Shown piece after piece: positions 60,687 through 64,000 of a stretch of DNA of 64,000 bases. The notes beneath the pieces are model-generated. The model saw only the letters and a list, made by a program, of their open reading frames with translations, had not been told where the DNA came from and searched no databases. The stretch comes from Actinoallomurus sp963823735 (GTDB taxonomy: Bacteria; Actinomycetota; Actinomycetes; Streptosporangiales; Streptosporangiaceae), in contig CAWGMO010000001.1 of NCBI GenBank assembly GCA_963823735.1, positions 1,860,001 through 1,924,000 of the forward strand, in the 5' to 3' direction. Position numbers and translations under genes: made by a program. Numbering within the stretch: the first letter of the stretch is position 1; every line of letters begins with the position of its first letter.

Positions 60687-61406
60687 ATGAATATGACGGA
60701 CGTGTTCGCGCGCCGGGTCGCCGCAGCGGACTGGGAGTCGGTGACCGAGGAGGTCAATGAGTACGGCTGCGCGTTGGTGCCCGGCCTGCTGTCGCCGGAG
60801 GAGTGCCGTGAGCTGGCGGGCCTGTACGGGGAGAGCGAGCGGTTCCGGTCGACGATCGACATGGGGCGCTACCGCTTCGGCAGCGGCGAGTACCGCTACT
60901 TCGACCATCCGTTCCCCGAGCCAGTCCAGAGGCTGCGGCACGAGCTGTATCCGCGGCTGCTGCCCATCGCCCGCGACTGGTACGGCAAACTCGGCCGCGA
61001 GGCCGAATGGCCCGACACCCTCGACGAGTGGCTCACGATCTGCCACGCCGCCGGCCAGGAGCGCCCCTCACCGATCCTGCTCCGCTACGAGGCGGGCGGC
61101 TGGAACGCCCTCCACAGGGACGTCTTCGGCGACAAGGTCTTTCCGCTCCAGGTCGTCGTCAACCTCAGCGTCCCGGGTGAGGACCACACCGGCGGTGAGT
61201 TCCTGCTCGTGGAGCAGCGCCCCCGGGCCCAGTCCCGTGGCACGGCGACCCTCATCCCGCAGGGGCACGGCCTGATCTTCACCACGCGCGACCGTCCCAT
61301 CCCGTCCAAACGCGGCTGGTCCACCTCGCCCGTACGCCACGGGGTGTCGGCGATCCGCTCCGGCACAAGGCACACACTCGGGCTGGTGTTCCACGACGCC
61401 ACCTGA
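60687..61406 (+). CDS. 2OG-Fe(II) oxygenase, nucleic-acid-type (DUF2086/Oxygenase-NA-like) (239 aa)
   Basis: Iron and 2-oxoglutarate dependent oxygenase. The iron ligands are His143 and Asp145 (NALHRDVFGDK) and His218 (PVRHGVSAI), with Arg in SGTRHTLGLVFH to hold 2-oxoglutarate. The start (YGCALVPGLLSPEECRELAG) and RYFDHPFPEPVQRLRHELYP match the family predicted to act on nucleic acids. Standing beside ogt with the same promoter, it may repair alkylated bases, although a direct substrate is not known. ATG at 60687 with almost no leader; ATG 60693 is an alternative. Confidence 0.85.
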   Translation: MNMTDVFARRVAAADWESVTEEVNEYGCALVPGLLSPEECRELAGLYGESERFRSTIDMGRYRFGSGEYRYFDHPFPEPVQRLRHELYPRLLPIARDWYGKLGREAEWPDTLDEWLTICHAAGQERPSPILLRYEAGGWNALHRDVFGDKVFPLQVVVNLSVPGEDHTGGEFLLVEQRPRAQSRGTATLIPQGHGLIFTTRDRPIPSKRGWSTSPVRHGVSAIRSGTRHTLGLVFHDAT

Positions 61407-61815
61407 GCTTGTGCTTCGCCCGTCGTCAAAGCATCCCGGCAGTAGCGTCGGGACCGTTCGCCCCCACGACCACCCCGGCCCCTGCTCAACGCTCACGCCG
61501 CCACCGCGGCAGGACCTCCCCTACCGATCCTCACCGTAACGACCACCAGAGGAGGCGGTACGCGATGTCCGCAGGCAGGGAGGACGACCTCCTGCCGATC
61601 GCCCGGTCGTCGCGTGCGGAGCCGGGCAACATCACCTTCGTCGCGCACCGCGAGACGCCGCACCTCAATGAGATCTGTCCTGGAGCGGATCGTGCCGTTG
61701 CTCGACAGCCATGTCGTCGAGCAGCACGACGTCCGCCGGGTAAACAGGCACGCCACCACCGAACGTCGCCGGGTAAAACAGGTACGCCACCACCGAAACG
61801 ACATCGAGGGCTCAG
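61407..61815. other. 409-base gap with a possible broken gene and a tandem repeat
   Basis: It contains a possible short or frameshifted gene at 61565 with a good ribosome binding site, and a two-copy tandem repeat at 61731-61799. No other feature was seen. Confidence 0.5.
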
Positions 61816-61819
61816 ATGA
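61565..61819 (+). pseudogene. Short hypothetical or frameshifted gene (85 codons)
   Basis: ATG at 61565 follows GAGGAGG by 9 bases. The first 40 residues look like ordinary protein (LLPIARSSRAEPGNITFVAH, RETPHLNE), then the frame turns into Arg/Pro-rich text. A neighbouring frame continues more plausibly from the same point (MRSVLERIVPLLDSHVVEQH), which suggests a one-base shift near 61670. No family is recognised. It ends across the start of the PEP-mutase-like gene. Confidence 0.3.
61731..61799. repeat. Two-copy tandem repeat, about 34 bp
   Basis: Unit one (61731-61764) and unit two (61765-61799) share CGCCGGGTAAA(A)CAGG and ACGCCACCACCGAA. It lies directly before the PEP-mutase-like gene. 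The two copies differ by one C/T change and two small length changes. Confidence 0.75.
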
Positions 61820-62598
61820 CATTCCACGCGCTCCACGACGGACCGCTTCCGCTGCTGCTACCGAACGCGTGGGACGTCGCGTCGGCGCTGGCGTTCCTCG
61901 ACGCCGGATACCCCGCGATCGGCACGACGAGCTTCGGCGTCGCCGCGAGCGCGGGCCACCCCGACGGCGGCCGCTCCACCAAGGACACCACCCAGACCCT
62001 CGCCCGGTCGCTCTCGGTGCTGCCCTGCCACATCTCCGCCGACATCGAAGACGGCTACGACGACGACCCCGAACGCGTCGCCGAGTACACCGCCGGTCTC
62101 GGCGTAGCGGGCATCAACATCGAAGACAGCTCCGCCGAACACCTGATCCCCCCGGCGGCCCACGCCGCCAAAATCGCCGCGATCAAACGCCACACCCCCG
62201 ACCTGTTCGTCAACGCCCGAATCGACACATACTGGCTACGCCAGAACGCAACGATCGAAGCCACCCTCGACCGAGCCAGAATGTACGTCGACGCCGGCGC
62301 CGACGGCATCTTCGTCCCCGGCGCAACCGCCCCCTCCGACCTCCGCGCCCTGACCTCCGCCCTCCCGGTCCCGGTGAACGTCCTGGTCGTCCCCACCCTG
62401 TCCCTGACCGATCTGGGCGAACTGGGAGTCCGCCGCGTGAGCACCGGCTCCCTCCCGTACCGGACCGCCATCGACGCGGCGGTAGAGGTGGCTGGAGCGG
62501 TCCGCGACGGCGGCGCCGTCCCGAAGGCGACGGCATACCCGGAGATGCAGGAACGCCTGGTCCGCTTCGAGAAGCTCGGGGGCGGCCTGCGGCCTTGA
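61816..62598 (+). CDS. Isocitrate lyase/phosphoenolpyruvate mutase-family protein (260 aa)
   Basis: A TIM-barrel enzyme of the PEP mutase/isocitrate lyase superfamily. It has LLLPNAWDVASALAFLDAGY at the start, TTSFGVAASAGHPDG, metal-binding ADIEDGYDDDPE, NIEDSSAEHLIPP, NARIDTYWL and ADGIFVPGA. The loop carrying the catalytic cysteine of isocitrate/methylisocitrate lyases (KKCGH) is absent, as in the carboxyvinyl- and oxaloacetate-type members, so a C-C or P-C lyase is likely but the substrate is open. ATG at 61816 lacks a clear ribosome binding site. Two decayed copies of its 3' end follow. Confidence 0.88.
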   Translation: MTFHALHDGPLPLLLPNAWDVASALAFLDAGYPAIGTTSFGVAASAGHPDGGRSTKDTTQTLARSLSVLPCHISADIEDGYDDDPERVAEYTAGLGVAGINIEDSSAEHLIPPAAHAAKIAAIKRHTPDLFVNARIDTYWLRQNATIEATLDRARMYVDAGADGIFVPGATAPSDLRALTSALPVPVNVLVVPTLSLTDLGELGVRRVSTGSLPYRTAIDAAVEVAGAVRDGGAVPKATAYPEMQERLVRFEKLGGGLRP

Positions 62599-62604
62599 GG
62601 CGAG

Positions 62605-62981
62605 TGGTAAGTGTCGGGGGCTGGAAGCCGCTGGGTGAGCACTGGCTCCCCGCCGTACCGGGCGGCCGTCGGCGCCGCGGCGGAGGTGGTTGGCGCGTCG
62701 GCGCCGTCCCGAAGGGACGGCGTATCCGGAGCCGCGGGAGCGTCTGGTCCGCTGCGAGAGGCTCTAGAGGCGGCCTGCGGCCTTCGAGGAACGTGCGCGT
62801 CGGCGAGCGAGGTCCGCCGGGTGAGCACGGGCTTCCTGCCGTACCGGGTGGCCATCGGCGCGGCGGCGGAGGTGGCCGGAGCGGTCCGCGCCGGCCGCGC
62901 CGTCCCGACTGCGACCGTGGCGGAGATGCTCGACGGCGACCGCCGGCGGAACTGCGGAAACGTCTCTTGCTGCGAGACGTT
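62605..62981 (+). repeat. Two degenerate copies of the 3' end of the PEP-mutase-like gene
   Basis: Copy A (about 62616-62785) reads WVSTGSPPYRAAVGAAAEVV and then AVPKG-like sequence out of frame. Copy B (about 62795-62981) reads RRVSTGFLPYRVAIGAAAEV and AGAVRAGRAVPTATVAEM. Both parallel RRVSTGSLPYRTAIDAAVEV and AGAVRDGGAVPKATAYPEM of the intact gene. Each copy ends in a version of GAGGCGGCCTGCGGCCTT. No intact open frame covers both. They are remnants of tandem duplication and fill this 383-base gap before the DUF58 gene. Confidence 0.75.
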
Positions 62982-64000
62982 CTAGAGGCGGCCGGCGGCT
63001 TTCAGGGAGAGGTACGCGTCGGCGAGCTTGGGGGCGAGTTCCTCCGGGGGTTCGTCGACGACCTCGACGCCGTACTTGCGGAGTTCGACGGTCAGGCGCC
63101 GGCGATCGGCGCGGTGGCGTTCGGCGGCGGCCGCGTCGTACACCGCTGCCGCGTCGCCTCGGGACGCGGCCATCTCGGTCACCCGGGGGTCGCTGACGGC
63201 GGCGATCATCACCAGGTGCTTCGCCGTCAGCTGGGGGAGCAGGGGCAGCAGGCCCTCCTCCAAGGATGTGGTGTTCAGGTCGGTGAGCAGCACGACCAGG
63301 CAGCGTTGCCGCACGCGAGCCATCAGCGTCGACACCATGCCGGCCGCGTCGGCTTCGATGAGTTCCGGTTCGAGGGGGGCCATGGCGCGGACCATCGACG
63401 TCAGGATCTCGGTACGCGCGCTGCCTTCGACGCGGGCGCGTACCTGCCGGTCGTACGCGAGCAGGTCCACGCGGTCGCCGGCCTTCGACGCCAGTGCGGC
63501 GAGCAGCAGGGCGGCGTCCATGGAGCAGTCCAGGCGCGGAATGTCCCCTACGCGCCCGGCGGCCGTACGGCCCGTGTCGAGAATGAGGTAGATCCGCCGG
63601 TCGCGTTCGGGGCGCCAGGTCCGTACGACGACGTCCTGGCGGCGGGCGGTCGCGCGCCAGTCGATGGAGCGTACGTCGTCGCCGTCGACGTACTCCCGCA
63701 GCGAGTCGAACTCGGTGCCCTGGCCGCGGATCAACGCGACGTGCTGGCCCGTGAGTTCCCGCAGCCGCGCCAGCTTCGCCGGCAGATGCCGCCGTGAGGG
63801 GAACGCCGGGAGTACCCGCACCGACCAGGGTGCCGGCCGCGACAGCTGCCGCGCCGCGAGCCCCAACGGCCCGTACGACCGGACCGTCACGGACACCGCC
63901 CGCCGATCACCCCGCCGCGTGGGCGTGAGCCGCGTGTCGATCCGCCGCCGCTCACCGGCGGGTATGTCAACGGACACGACCCGAGGCGACGACCCGGCAC
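62982..64000 (-). CDS. DUF58 family protein, 5' end beyond the window (at least 339 aa)
   Basis: The DUF58 signature is LREYVDGDDVRSIDWRATAR, followed by a vWA-like fold: RRIYLILDTGRTAAG, CLVVLLTDLNTT and HLVMIAAVSDPRV. It ends in LADAYLSLKAAGRL. Family members usually have two N-terminal membrane helices; the frame is open to the right edge (it reads AGSSPRVVSVDIPAGERRR), so the first part is missing and GTG 63977 is not the true start. These proteins usually sit with MoxR, DUF4129, RDD and SpoIIM genes; RDD and SpoIIM are 5 kb to the left. Confidence 0.9.
   Translation of the reverse strand, partial: AGSSPRVVSVDIPAGERRRIDTRLTPTRRGDRRAVSVTVRSYGPLGLAARQLSRPAPWSVRVLPAFPSRRHLPAKLARLRELTGQHVALIRGQGTEFDSLREYVDGDDVRSIDWRATARRQDVVVRTWRPERDRRIYLILDTGRTAAGRVGDIPRLDCSMDAALLLAALASKAGDRVDLLAYDRQVRARVEGSARTEILTSMVRAMAPLEPELIEADAAGMVSTLMARVRQRCLVVLLTDLNTTSLEEGLLPLLPQLTAKHLVMIAAVSDPRVTEMAASRGDAAAVYDAAAAERHRADRRRLTVELRKYGVEVVDEPPEELAPKLADAYLSLKAAGRL

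Noticed and set aside
61731..61799. CRISPR array
   Set aside because: Only two directly adjacent copies without spacers and no cas genes.
61614..63797. 727-codon plus-strand frame through the PEP-mutase and DUF58 region
   Set aside because: Its composition is almost only Arg/Gly/Pro/Val, and the real genes lie in other frames or on the other strand.

Overview
The window is very GC-rich DNA from a filamentous-type actinomycete. The evidence is the codon usage, frequent GTG/TTG starts, leaderless -10/start arrangements, a whiB gene, three coenzyme F420 genes (fbiC, fbiA, fbiB) and an actinobacterial gene order around whiB, manB, the SIS isomerase and ahcY. A Streptosporangiales-like host (Actinomadura relatives) is my inference. 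I see no rRNA, tRNA, CRISPR array, transposase or integrase.

Layout. (1) 1-21 kb is a cell-surface polysaccharide region. A three-gene minus-strand operon (two GT4 glycosyltransferases around a UDP-ManNAc-type dehydrogenase) diverges from wecB (UDP-GlcNAc 2-epimerase), a coiled-coil protein and a tandem double glycosyltransferase. An acyltransferase, an LCP ligase, a TIGR03089 protein, a GT-C-like membrane protein, GT2/GT4 enzymes, a lipid-flippase-like protein, a methyltransferase and a GDP-mannose pyrophosphorylase-like gene follow. WecB plus the dehydrogenase would make UDP-ManNAcA, and the LCP enzyme could attach the finished polymer to peptidoglycan. (2) 21-29 kb holds F420 biosynthesis (fbiC, then fbiA-fbiB on the other strand) with a TetR/oxidoreductase pair and a solute-binding-like protein between them. 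(3) 29-48 kb is the whiB - giant GT2 - DUF5719 - metallopeptidase - DUF3499 - manB - Trm112-like - SIS isomerase - CDF block. It is interrupted by a 2152-residue single-module type I polyketide synthase (36.7-43.1 kb), and the DUF5719 gene just before it carries a one-base frameshift. (4) 48-55 kb has a two-component system, a TIM-barrel secreted protein, a MerR regulator and two tandem S-adenosylhomocysteine hydrolases of different subtypes. (5) 55-64 kb has divergent RDD and SpoIIM-like membrane genes, a MarR pair, an NlpC/P60 peptidase, an alkylation-repair pair (ogt and a 2OG-Fe(II) oxygenase) behind twin promoters, a PEP-mutase-like gene followed by two decayed copies of its own 3' end, and a DUF58 gene running off the right edge.

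Most notable: (a) the PKS has lost the ketosynthase cysteine (Val188) and the acyltransferase histidine (Asn759) and arginine (Trp680), while DH, ER, KR and ACP signatures look intact, so it looks like a non-elongating reductive megaenzyme or a decaying one; (b) two matched promoters, TCTCACG-N16-CGTC, before ogt and the oxygenase suggest a small ECF-sigma-controlled nucleic-acid-repair regulon; (c) a 375-base gap at 50.2-50.5 kb folds on paper into a hairpin plus a three-way junction, with wobble pairs that all favour a plus-strand RNA; (d) a perfect 18-bp palindrome lies between the divergent sugar operons; (e) a 27-residue membrane peptide gene with a strong ribosome binding site sits upstream of fbiC.
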